Source: Apiotrichum sp. Y4204 (Eukaryota; Basidiomycota; Tremellomycetes; Trichosporonales; Trichosporonaceae). Taken from it: a stretch of 64,000 bases of DNA. The stretch is taken from contig JAMYHL010000027.1 in assembly GCA_025531455.1 (NCBI GenBank), positions 372,001 through 436,000 of the forward strand, read 5' to 3'. Position 1 is the stretch's first letter, and every line of letters begins with the position of its first letter. Shown one piece after another: positions 45,532-55,764 of the stretch. The translations under genes were made by a program, and so were the position numbers. Under the pieces are notes generated by a model. The model saw only the letters and a list, made by a program, of their open reading frames with translations. It ran no database searches and was not told the origin of the DNA.

Positions 45532-45873
45532 CTAGTAGTCGCTGTCGGGCATGTCCTGCACCTCCTGAGCGCGGAGGTATTCCTTGAGGGTGTTGCACCG
45601 CTCGATATTCTCGAGCGCGTGGCGACGCGGACCCTCGGCCTTCTTGACGATCGTGCTCGCGCGGTGAAGCGCGCGGTCGAGGTTGTCGACTTGCTGCTCG
45701 AATCCCGCGAGCTTGGCGTCGAGGCGCTCGACAATATGAGCCCGCAGCTCGGTGCGCGATCCCGTGGGATACTTGGCCGCCGCGCTCTGCGTGAGGGAGG
45801 CGAGGAGTGATTGGACCTCAGGCGGGAGGGCGTTCGGCCTGGTGGCGGGCTTGGGGAATGGTTTGTTGTCCAT
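45532..45873 (-). CDS. Small coiled-coil protein, not recognised
   Basis: Single exon, 113 aa, stop 45532 and ATG 45873. A Pro-rich N-terminus leads into a heptad-like helix (about residues 45-80: LDAKLAGFEQQVDNLDRAL) and an acidic end MPDSDY. No signal peptide or membrane helix. Size and design would fit a subunit of a small helical complex (BLOC-, DASH- or exocyst-like), but I cannot name it. Strong codon bias to G/C at third positions and a clean start context support it as real. Confidence 0.6.
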   Translation of the reverse strand: MDNKPFPKPATRPNALPPEVQSLLASLTQSAAAKYPTGSRTELRAHIVERLDAKLAGFEQQVDNLDRALHRASTIVKKAEGPRRHALENIERCNTLKEYLRAQEVQDMPDSDY

Positions 45874-46224
45874 CGTGAGAGGTAATGGCTTGAGAAGGGT
45901 TGTGTGAAGATAGAATGAGTGAGAAGGGTTGATATATGTGAGAAATGGATATTGCTGAGATGATCAGAGAAGCTGTGCTCATTGCGGAGGGGTCACCGGG
46001 TACGAGTCACTAGACGTGAGCTAGCGGCGAGTAAAACAGGTATGAGAAGCTTTCGTGTCGTCTGGGGGTCCGGGTGAGTTCTGTCGTGAGCATGAGTGAG
46101 CTTCGACGACCACACTGCTTCACGGGCGCACTCTGGTGGGGCGCAATCAGTCAGTGGAGCGTCAATCTCAGCATTCCGATGTCAATGTCCACATCTATGC
46201 TACAATAGGTCTAAAGCGCCGCGA
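45874..46224. other. Spacer, nothing recognised
   Basis: About 350 bp: promoter of the small coiled-coil gene and 3' flank of the surface-protein gene. No motif of note. Confidence 0.4.
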
Positions 46225-47643
46225 CTAGAACAGCGCACGGAGAGCCCAGGCGCCGAGCACGGCCACAAGCGCCGCCGTGCCGCTCGGGAGCGAGTCGGCC
46301 GCGTTTGAGGGTTTCGACGAGGGCGAGCTCGTCGGCGAGCCGCCACTGGTAACGTTGCCGTCGCAGGTGGTAAAGGGGCATGAGCCGGGCGAGCTGGGCG
46401 CAGCGGCGTACATGGAGGGGACCGCGTATTCCAGATAGTCAAAGTCTGGGTGTGAGCAGGCCAGGTATTGATGATGGAGATGTTGCCCGCCAACGGGCCA
46501 CCGGCCACCTGAGCAGCCGACGTGGACCTGCCAGTGTCGCCAAGTCGCCATGTCGGGTATGTCGCAGCTCAAGATGCACTCACCAAAGAACGTCTGGTTG
46601 CCCTGAGTAGGCGTCTTGTTCGTAATCTTCAGAGTGTGCGTGCCAGCTGGCAGGCCAGAGGCAAGGAAAGCGAGGCCGTGCAGCTTCTCGCAGTGTTTGG
46701 CCCAACCACCACCGCAACCCGAGCGGCCGTTGTTCGTGGCCACCTCTGTTCCGTTGATGGCTACGGTGAACTCGCCGTGGTCGTTGACCTGGTCGCCGTA
46801 AATCCACACTGCCGAGCCTGCGAATCAGCGAGTTTCAAGATGTCGGGAACCCACCTGCAAACTCGACTTCCATGGAAGCGTCGGCCCCAGTATACGTCGA
46901 GGTCTGATTGAAGAAGTTGGGGCCGTTTTGGCCAGTCCACTCCCCGTTGTACTTGATCTCCGACGCGCGGTCGTCGAGGGTCCTGTTGGTGATGGTTGCG
47001 CTACGTGTGAGTACTCAAGCTCTTCGTGACACTGCACTCACCCCTCGCCACCCAACTCGGTCTGAACCACAAATAGATCGAGCAGAAGCTCGCTTCCCTC
47101 ATTGGTGATCACGACCTGGTGCTGCGCGTTCGCGAGATTGTCGGCGCCGTAAAGCAGAGCGCGACCGGTATCGTTACCGCTAGGCGCATACGACTGCGAA
47201 AACGGCTTCTCAAGCTGCGGATCAAGCGTGATCGTGTAGTTTGAGCCACTGCCGCCTGCACCGTAGATCCACAGACCGGAGCCTGAGTGTGAGCTTCGCA
47301 TTGTCAGGCGGTCAGCTCACCAGTAAAGTTAAACGAGGCCTGCGCGCCCTTTACCGCCGTTTTGTGGTACGTAGCTGGGCGTTAGCGAGAAGCACGCGGG
47401 CATAGTTTATGGTAGCATGGTAGCCAAAGTGTTAGACGCGTGAGATCCATTCACACACCAGCACCGGCCCCTCGGTCGCCTCAGACGTTGTCACTCACCC
47501 TGGTGCCACGGCAGCTTGGTCACTTCCTGCGTCGCGTTCCACCACGTCGGGTTGTCCTGCGGGTTCGGCGTCTCCCAGTCCGCGTGGTTGGCATAGTGCA
47601 CAACGGGGTCGAAGTCGTCCACTGTGAGGTTGAACTTGGACAT
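46225..47643 (-). CDS. Two-lobed galactose-binding-like surface protein with C-terminal hydrophobic (GPI-type) tail
   Basis: Six exons: 47499-47643, 47331 or more precisely 47321-47374, 47042-47282, 46855-47000, 46584-46817, 46225-46445; 346 aa, phase kept. Two homologous lobes each begin with G-S-[GA]-[LV]-W-I-Y-G after an intron, and each forms a beta-rich jelly-roll-like segment (GSGLWIYGAGGSGSNYTI, GSAVWIYGDQVNDHGEFTV). Many N-glycosylation sequons are present. A Ser/Pro stalk and an Ala/Val/Leu tail end the protein, as for GPI anchoring. The model starts MSKFNLTVDDFDP with no signal peptide, and none was found in the 300 bp upstream. Similar proteins are common in basidiomycetes; their role is unknown. 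Confidence 0.72.
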
Positions 47644-48310
47644 GGTGGGGATACGTGGTCGACGAGATTGGTGCGGAAAGTGGATCGAAGAGGAAAGCCC
47701 GCGGAGATTCAAGTGAGAACAACGCCGTCGTGCCGTCAAGCAGAGTCCGCCTGGAGAGGAGGGGAGGAGGGGATAGAGAGTCGCAGGGGTTTCTCGGGAG
47801 AAACTGATGGTGAGAAACGTGAGAACGACAACAACAAAAGTCGGTGAACTCTCCGGTTGTCAGGGTGTGTGTCTCTGTGGGTGTTGGTAGAAGGCTGTGC
47901 GCAGCGAGTGGCCCCTGCACAGTGACCATTGTGTTACACAGTGGCAACCGTTTCCGATGAAGTTGCCGTCGCCATCATATGCATCTTTGATGCTGTCCCT
48001 CTCCAAGAGTGTCGACTTGATCACACTGCGATCACTCGCCTTGCTAGCACGCATCTCTGAAGCTCTGACATTGCTCGGACATCGGACATCGGTCACCGAC
48101 GTCGGCCAACATTCACGTGGCGTAGGTGGCGCCGGCGCCGGCCGGCAGCGGGGAATGCAGAGTAGTGATAACGAGCTAACAACAATTGTGGGCTCGGTGA
48201 TAAATAGTCAGCTCCATCGACAATGCTAACACTCTTCTCACTGCTGCAGCTCTCTCTCTTATCACTCCATCACTTACCCGCACTCTCACCGCAGCATCCG
48301 CGCATCCACA
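47644..48310. other. Divergent promoter between surface protein and hydrolase genes
   Basis: About 670 bp with no supported gene. ATAAATAG at 48200-48207 precedes the hydrolase by about 104 bp. No exon coding for a signal peptide for the surface-protein gene could be found. Confidence 0.45.
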
Positions 48311-49829
48311 ATGTGGCCGTTCACGCGCTGGCGGCCATTCGAGCCGCCAAACTGGCTCTTCCGGCTGCTACAGGTGCTCGCCATCCCGCCCATCCTCTGC
48401 ACCATCCCGCTGACGGTCGGCCTCAGCACCCTCACGTACTTCTACTACCGCCCGCCGTACGGCATGCGGCGGCACGTCGTCGCCAACGTCCTCAGCTCGC
48501 TCGGCTCGATGCTCACGCTCGGATGCGTCGCGCGCCGTGATCCCGAAGAGGCCAAGATTCCCAAACTCGCAACAAAGTACCACGCGTATCTCGCCGAAGT
48601 GGGCGAACCCCGCACCATCCCGGCGCTCACGGACGATGTGCCCCGTCTCCCCCACATCCAGGAGGTTGGGGACAAGGTCAAGCCCGCTTCGATCCCTGGA
48701 TTCATGCTCGCGCCAAAGGGGACGCCAAAGGACAAGGTCTGGGCAAAGGCCCGCCCGGGGGAGAAGGCAATCTTCTACATCGTCGGCGGCGGATACCAGC
48801 TCGGCCACCCGCTCGCATTCTACATCACCTGGGAGCTGTGCAACCAGTCGGGTCTCCGTATCTTCTGTGAGTCAATGGCAGGAGCGTGAGAATGCGGAGT
48901 GTGTGTGAGGACCACAGTGTGTGGGAGAAGCCGGACTTCACCCAGCTCGAGCAGACACTTACCGCAGCTCCAAACTACCGAAAGTGCCTCACCGCGGACA
49001 CCGCCTGGCCGGCGCCGCTTCTCGACTACCTCTCTGGCTGGCAGTACATGGTTGACGAGCTTGGCTTTGAGGCAAAGGTGGGCGAACTTTACCCTACTGA
49101 CTCGATTAACACGCAGAACATCGTCCTGGTCGGCGCGAGTGCTGGTGGCCACGGCTGCCTCGCACTCATGCGCTATCTCGAGGAACTGCAGCACGGCGGG
49201 TTTACGCGCTGGGGCATCCCAGCTGGCATGTTCTGCTCTGCGGTACGTACACTTTCCGTGCAAAGCTCATCCCAGCCCTGGTCGGACGCAACGGCCTCGT
49301 TCCCCTCCATCCAAAGGAACGCACACAAGGTGAGCTCTAGAAACCGCAGCGCTGACCTGTAGGACTGGCTTCAGTCCATCCGCATCGTCATTATCCCAGC
49401 CTTCACTCAGCACTATCCCAACGCCACCGGCCCGTACATGTCGCCGGCGCTTACGCCCGCGTCCGATGGGCATTTCGCGCGTCTCGCCGAGGCAGGGACG
49501 ACGGTGCACGTCGACGGCGGTACCGACGAATTACTCTTTGACGAGATTAACGTGCTCGTCGACAACATGCGTGGGCAGGGCGTCGACGTCAACTTTCTCA
49601 AGGTGAGAAGCTGTCCAGGCGTTGCTAACCCCAGGTTCCCGGCGGGACGCACTGCGAGTATGTGTTCGCGCGCTCGCCCATCAAGTTCTGGAAGGGGATC
49701 GGCTTCTCGTGGCCGCTCATCGAGGACGCGTTTCGCCAATTCCTTGTCAAGACATGGTCCGACTACAAGCTGCCGCCTGCGAACAAGATCGTGCCGATGC
49801 GAATGCCAGGGGAGAAGGAGAAGAAGTGA
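48311..49829 (+). CDS. Membrane-anchored alpha/beta hydrolase (esterase/lipase type)
   Basis: Six exons: 48311-48866, 48968-49077, 49117-49242, 49276-49329, 49363-49602, 49635-49829; 426 aa. An N-terminal hydrophobic helix (about 17-45, LFRLLQVLAIPPILCTIPL) suggests an ER or plasma membrane anchor. The hydrolase-fold-3 features follow: oxyanion YIVGGGYQLG, PNYRKCL, nucleophile elbow GASAGG with Ser230, an Asp in DGGTDELLFDE and His368 in PGGTHCEYVF. This resembles steryl acetyl hydrolases and fungal membrane esterases; the substrate is unknown. One intron uses GTGGGC as donor. Confidence 0.85.
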
Positions 49830-51140
49830 ACACTAATGAAGGCTAATGCACTGGATGATTGCTGCACTCTCCCTTGTCGACCGTAGGTTCTGACAGAGAG
49901 GGTATTACCATCGACGGACGACAAGGTGGCAACTGACGTCTCATGGACGTCCAAGCATTCTGAATTATAAGCTCCCTGCGATGGCTTAGAGGTTAACGTA
50001 GCGTCTATGACGTTCTCTGGACAGCTGCAATGTTAATTCTCCAATAGTCGGGCGTTCGACGCCGGGCGCAGGATGACCTGGTAAGGGTGCACACACCTTT
50101 TTGTTCGACCACCTCACACCCTCGACCCATGACTGTACATGACGTACCTGACTGTGCTCTATACATGCATGAGATGCTTTTCAGCGCCCGCGCGTACGTG
50201 CGCGTACAAAAGGCGTAAGGAAATAAAAAGGAATTATACAAAGAACAAAAAAATCTTGTCGGGTTTGTGGTCACATCCTGGATCGAACTCCTAGTGCCTG
50301 GTTCAGATTTAGAACGATTGCCCAGACGTATAAGTCGCAGGCTCACCCTCTAAACCGCCTACACCAATGTAACCACGAAAGAATATCAGAGTTCCCTCAC
50401 TTTGAGCTTCTGGCAACAATGTGCAACAACCAGCGCAGTTCATGGTAACTGCCCTGTCCTCCACCCTTGATCCTTTAGGTACAGAATTGCGCCCCTCCTC
50501 CCCACCCTTGGGATCGTTGCCTTGCGCCCTGGTGAGCGCCCTGGTGAGATGTGATTATCTCGAATGTTTCTCACTGTGGATCAGGATGATCAGCGAGTGG
50601 CCTGATCGTTGATTGGTCCGATCACTATTCGATCACTTTTCGCCACCCGTTCACTGTGGCAGTTTGCCACTGCGCCCAACGTCCGCGATCCGCGACGATC
50701 GTCGGTTGGTTATGCAACGCGCTAAAGGGCACTAACCCCTGCGCGAGAAGCCGTGATGAAGGCAGCATGGAGATGCACACGTCAACTACTGCGGACGCCT
50801 GAACTGGTGCTGGGGAAAGAAATCAGCCACGGTGGAGACGCATCACACGTCAACCTCACTAACCCATCTGACATTGTTGAGCGTGTATAGATGTAGAGAA
50901 GTAGAGAATGATGCACTCGGGAGCACCTACGGCACAGCTGATTTTACCTTGCACACCAATTGTTCATTCTTTTTTCTTCATCTTCAATCCGCACATTCAC
51001 CTGTCCCTTGCCCTCTTTTCCACCCACACTCTGCGACCCCTCACCATACTGTTCTCTTCCCTCCGCGCGTACCCCCCTTAGTGTCTTCCCTTTGATCTCT
51101 TCCTCCCCTTGATCTCTCCCCCGCGTTGTCACCTATCGCC
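49830..51140. other. 1.3 kb spacer holding a Pol III-like element
   Basis: No protein-coding gene seen. It holds the structured A-box/B-box element at 50247-50376 (separate entry). The last 200 bp are CT-rich promoter of the next gene. Confidence 0.5.
50247..50376 (-). ncRNA. Pol III-type structured element (tRNA-like, not a normal tRNA)
   Basis: Minus strand. TGGTGTAGGCGG (50355-50366) fits the A-box and GAGTTCGATCC (50280-50290) nearly fits the B-box; a T7 run (50247-50253) would end transcription. The ends form an 11-bp stem (GTGGTTACATT with GATGTGACCAC, 50366-50376 and 50267-50278), and an inner 8-bp stem GGTTTAGA/TCTAAATC is possible. No D arm or T arm in cloverleaf form can be drawn, so it is not an ordinary tRNA. 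It could be a degenerate tRNA, a tRNA-derived SINE or a new small RNA. Confidence 0.4.
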
Positions 51141-51752
51141 ATGGCGCCCCCGACCTCAAGCCACCCGTCGTACCGTCTGAGCTGTGCGCCGCCCATCCCA
51201 GTCCGCCCCCGTCCTCGTAGATTCTACGTAGGTGCGAAACCCGGCTCCGACTATCACTTGGTGAGCCTCACGCCTTCCACGCTAAGCGCCACTAATGACT
51301 AGTATCTCATGAGCGTGCTGACCGCCTGCTGGCGCTCACGCATCGAGTATGATAAGAAGGTTCCCAACCCGATGGACCGCAAGAAGCGCTACGACTACGT
51401 GCCCCCGGGGCCGTCGCCGCTCGCCACGACGTATGTCCACCGTCACCGTCGTGGTGGGAAGGAAACCGGCAAGGCGCGCCTCGAGCAAGCAAAGCGCAAG
51501 GCAGCCGCACGCGAGGCCGAGGACTCCCAGTTCCTCGAAGACGCCGACGATCTGCTCCCTCTTTCCATGTCGGCCCTTTCCGTACACTCGTGTGAAGAGA
51601 AGCGCGTCAACAAGCTGCTCAAGCCTCGCCACCCTACAATCAACCGCATCTCCATGGCTGCTCGTATCAAGAAGACTAGCCGCGCCAAGATCAAGGAGCG
51701 TCACGCGAAGCGGCTGGAGCTGGAGGAAACTGCTATCAACGGACCTGTGTAG
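51141..51752 (+). CDS. Basic protein of unknown function, paralogue A of a tail-to-tail pair
   Basis: Two exons, 51141-51260 and 51303-51752; 189 aa, strongly basic. Visible parts: a Pro/Arg-rich start, YHLYLMSVLTACWRSRIEYDKK, HRRG at 88-91 followed by an Arg/Lys/Ala helix (KARLEQAKRKAAAREA), an acidic patch DADDLLPLS, and a C-terminal EETAINGPV. The HRRG..helix and the E-E-x-A-x-N-G-P ending recur in the gene on the opposite strand just downstream, so the two are divergent paralogues. No signal peptide or known domain. Basic composition would allow a nucleic-acid or ribosome-binding role, which is guesswork. Confidence 0.65.
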
Positions 51753-52017
51753 AACGACACTCAAGTAAAGACGCAGAATACCAGTAGCTTGTAGTAGTTT
51801 GTGCAGTAATGGATGCATAGCCAGGAAACAGTTGCAAGCCGCAATACAGGACCGGTCGGCGATATACCAAGTGTGACTGGGAGAAAACATAAGGACATGA
51901 GACGTGACGTGGTATGGTGAAAGGGCATGAGAAATACGGTACTACAAATCACATAAGCTGGGAGCACGAGAGCAGGGTGCCGCGAAGAATGTCCATACGC
52001 CGAAACGACCAGGGAGT
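51753..52017. other. 265-bp spacer between the paralogue pair
   Basis: Shared 3' flank of the two convergent genes; nothing else seen. Confidence 0.5.
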
Positions 52018-52720
52018 TTACGCGTTGTGATCAATGTCGCGGAGACTGGGCCCATTGGTGGCCAACTCCTCCATGGCAAGTTGTTGAGCTCGGCGCATCC
52101 GACGCGCGTGTGTGCGGGCGCCACTGCCGTGCTTTTTGCATGCGATTTCATTTGAGCCGCCATTCTTCTTGGGAGGCTTGAGCACAAGTTCGTCCGTAGG
52201 GAAGGCAGGCGACCATGCAGAGCCAGCGGAGCTAAAGGCGGAGAATAAGTTCACAGTAGACTGCGAGAGTTTGCTGTGGCGAGCCAGTTGTCGAGCACGA
52301 AGTTTGGCGGTGAGAAGCGCCTCACGCAGGGCAGCCTTGAGACGGGCGAGTTGGATCTTGGCACGACCGTGATCGCGGCCGCTGCGCCCGCGACGATGTT
52401 TCTTAACCGTGATGACATTTTTGAGTGACGACGGCACCGATCCAATGCGCAGGGGCTTTGCCGGGAAATGGACGCGTCGCTTGAAGGCAATCGTGCCAGG
52501 ATACGTTTTGGTGTTCTGGGTAGATTAGCAACGCTCATTCAGCACTCTAAAGAATAAGACTCACTTTGTATTTCTCGCGTAGCTCCGCCTTCCAGTCCTT
52601 CCACTCAGTCTTAGGCTTGACCTTCTTGCGCGAGGGGGAGGAAGAGCGCAACCAGTTTTCAGGAATCTTTGAAGGATGCACGCGGATGGAGCGGAATGGG
52701 TTTGCGTGGACGGCGACCAT
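52018..52720 (-). CDS. Basic protein of unknown function, paralogue B of a tail-to-tail pair
   Basis: Two exons, 52565-52720 and 52018-52515; 217 aa, very basic. Starts MVAVHANPFRSIRVHPSKIP; contains KHRRG at 91-95, an Arg/Ala/Leu helix (KIQLARLKAALREALLTAK), a Ser-rich middle, and a C-terminal AMEELATNGPSLRD. These parts match paralogue A in order. The frame continues upstream with hydrophobic residues, but the only start there would be TTG, so the ATG at 52720 was chosen. No family recognised. Confidence 0.65.
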
Positions 52721-53318
52721 GACCAGACTGCAAAAGGAGAAGAGTCGGGGGAGCTGTGACAGGAAGGAAAGGAGAGGGGGAGGGGGTGGCAAGACAATGA
52801 AGCGTTGAGAAAAGGAAAGTTATGATGCTGAACATGGGGAGTACTTATATGTACTCTGGCTAGCAGGTCGGCCTGCGGTCGCTGCATGCAGTCTCTGCCG
52901 TGAGTGATTTCTTTTTAGGTTGTGGAATGTGGTGTGTGGGATGGGCATCTTTGCTGTTAGTGTCGTTTTGCCAGAGCTTCGCGAGATCTCTTTTCCGCAG
53001 CACAGTTGTTACACAGCGGAGGGCGGGCGGCAGGATCATCGTCAGCTCGACTCAGCTCGTGGGCATGACGCGGAGCGCAGAGCGGGGATCTGTCCGGGAC
53101 AGTGTACATTGTCACTCCTCTTTCTCAGCCTGTCATCCTTCCTTCCTCCTTCAACATCTTTCGTTCACTCATTCTCTCTCTCCCTCTCGCTCTCTCCCTC
53201 TCTCTCTATCTCTCTCTTTCTCTTTTGCTCCGCTCTCTCCTTTGCCCTGTCTTTTGCTCGTCTTGTTCTCTTTACCTTTGCTCATCCTCTCCTCTCCTCT
53301 TCTTTTCCTCTCACCGTC
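52721..53318. other. Divergent spacer with a CT-rich tract
   Basis: About 600 bp between paralogue B and the 795-aa gene. 53160-53310 is an almost pure CT tract with TCTC and CTCTCCT runs, typical of basidiomycete transcription start regions. An open frame runs through it in phase with the next gene but looks like untranslated leader. Confidence 0.5.
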
Positions 53319-55764
53319 ATGGTTGATGGTCAGTCCCAGCGAGGGCGAATTAAAGAGGCCCAACTTACTCTTCCCGACGCCAGTCTTCCGTCTTTGGCGG
53401 AGGCTCATCAAGATCTCCGGCTCTATCCTCCTCGCGGCTCTCTTCTCACCTCAACCGGCGCCCCGTTCATATCGCTCAACGAACGAAAATTGAACTCCTT
53501 TGTCATTTCCATGGGCTCCCGCAGACCAGAGAAAGCAGAGCTCATGATGTCCCGCTGCCTCTTTCAAGGTTTTTTTCAATGCCTCCCACACGAAACGGAT
53601 CCGTGGGAAGACAGCTCGCTGTTCTGCTATCGCCCAATCTCCGGGATCGAAACCAGGGCCGCTGTTCCTGTCGAAAGCACACGGGCGTTCGCAGCCTATT
53701 CAAAGTATCTTGACGTATCGGCGCGAATCCAACCCTGCTCGGCGCGGGAACTGTTCGACGAGCGAATCCTAGCCGTGTCCACTCCAGACCACCCGGGTGT
53801 TCTCGACGGCATCGTCGAAACGCAGTCCATCCATCCGCTCCCACCAACCCCGTTAACGATCAACATCGAAGGCGAGCTCCACAAGCTAGCGGTTGAGACC
53901 TTGTCGCCGGAGCGCCGGCATGCCCTTCATCTTCAACATTGTTGCCCCTGGGCTAGCGTCGTCGGAAATGGCGAGTGTCGTTGTCTCGGTTACTCGAAAG
54001 AGGATCCCCGCACTAGACTGGTGAGTAAAGGGGCATTGATATCTGACAATATACATGTCAGCACTCGCTTACACACAGCCAGTTCTCCTTCCCCAGATGG
54101 TCTTTGGTCTCGAAGGCTGTAAAGAAATGCGCGAGCACATTGAGCATGCCTCGCAACAGCCCGACTTCTTGAAGGAGCGCCAGATTGAGCATGAGCGAGA
54201 AGAACAAGCCAAATACCGCAAACACCAGGATACTGTAGCCCGCCGCGCCGTGAGTGTCGGACTCCTCCGCCTTCTCGCAGCGCACGAGATGTCGGGCAGC
54301 GTCTACGGCTGCGCCGTCGTCGGTGTCCGCTTTGCGCGCTTTTTTGTCTTGGGCCAGCATCGAATCGCGGTAGAGATTCTGCCTGCAGAGGAGCAGTTCA
54401 TTCCCCGCCCCATAGAATGGGACCCTCTGGACCAAGCGGAATCCAGAAAAGGAAACTATGTTCCAAAAGCGAACCGACGGGCAGTCTCTCCCCCGTCGCG
54501 TTCTCAGACGCCACCGCGCACTGTTCCACCCCTATCGACAACGACGGAAGACGAGCCCAAGACACCCACTGCGCCGGAAAATCGCTCGTTCAGTGCCACC
54601 TCAAGTCACGAGGTTCGGTACGGCATTCCGCAGATTGACGACATTCCTGCCCCGCATGTTCTAAACACACCTCCCCAACCTTCGAAAACTCGTCTGTGGA
54701 GGCGGAGAAGCTCCTCAAACAATTCATCCTCCCTTCCGTTATTGGCAAGATTGGGGAATGTCGTGTCTCGCACTGAGCCTCAAACCCGTCAGTCAGCTGG
54801 GTCTTCGACTCGTCCGTTTCCCGCGATCTCGCGCCTCCCTCTCCCACAGATCTCGCAAAACGCGGTCATTCCGGAGAAGCGTAAGCGCACACCATCAAAG
54901 CCTCGTCACCGACTACTTGGCGACAACCCAGGACCTCTCCTGCCGCCGGACACTCGCTCGGGAGTGTCATACAACGAACTCTTCACCAACGATCTTTACA
55001 GCCGTCTTCCGTGGAGTCTTCGCAGTGATACCAAAAAACATTCTTTGACTGAAGTTCCCAAGATTAATCCGATCGACGATCCCGACATGGACTACTTTGT
55101 TGAGGAAGAGCTTCCCATCTATAGCCCCTACTTTGACCCCAACGCGGCCCACGCCTTGTCCAACCTCCTCTTTGCTGCTATGATTCGCATTGGGCAGCAT
55201 CCCATTCCACCGACCAGTTGCTCTCACAGTCCTTCGCCCATCACAAACTATCTACCCCAGAGGGCCATTATGGGCGCCCTTGCCGAGGTGTCATCGTTTC
55301 CTTTGGAGCTGGTAGAGCCAATCGTCAAGCACGCCTGGGTCCTGGGTCATCCAAAATGGGCTTCAGAACTAGAGCAGGACGAGGACTCGTTCAAGAGAAC
55401 CACTGTCAAGTTCGCCACGCCGGAGAGGAACGAATACGACGACAGCGACGACATCGACGACTTTGTCACCAACTCACCTGGAGATACCTTCACTTATCGC
55501 CCCAACCCTTCTCTTTTGAAGCCACCTCCTCAGCCACGCATTCAAGGTTCTTCCACCCGTAAGCAAGCTCCCAGCCTATACGCGGCAGAGAACGCCCTTC
55601 ACGATACGGTCCGGTTTGTGCCTGTCTCACGTGGGGAAATGGAAGCTCTCATTACGCGGCAGCTCATTACCGACCGGAGCAGGTACTTTGCGACCTATCC
55701 CCGCAAGTGCTGGCCACAGCACTGGGCCAAGCAGGTCGGCCGTCACTCGATAGACTCACTGTAG
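53319..55764 (+). CDS. Large orphan protein, no recognised domain
   Basis: Two exons, 53319-54020 and 54079-55764 (an alternative in-frame acceptor gives 54097); 795 or 789 aa. The open frame extends upstream into the CT tract; the ATG at 53319 (MVDGQSQRGR) was chosen as the first after it. The N-terminal half is globular-looking, with a Cys cluster (HCCPW..ECRC, about residues 210-225) and a helical Glu/Arg/Gln segment (ERQIEHEREEQAKYRKHQD). The middle is Ser/Pro-rich and disordered. An acidic patch (YDDSDDIDDF) precedes a conserved-looking end, YPRKCWPQHWAKQVGRHSIDSL. Codon use is less G/C-biased than in the metabolic genes. No signal peptide, membrane helix, transposase or protease motif seen. 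Confidence 0.65.

Noticed and set aside
50247..50376. Ordinary tRNA call for the Pol III-like element (for example Ile-TAT)
   Set aside because: No D or T stem can be paired and the putative anticodon stem fails, so it is listed only as a structured ncRNA candidate.
52920..53318. Upstream extension of the 795-aa protein
   Set aside because: In phase with the gene but consists of a CT-tract translation (Ser/Leu/Phe repeats); treated as 5' leader.
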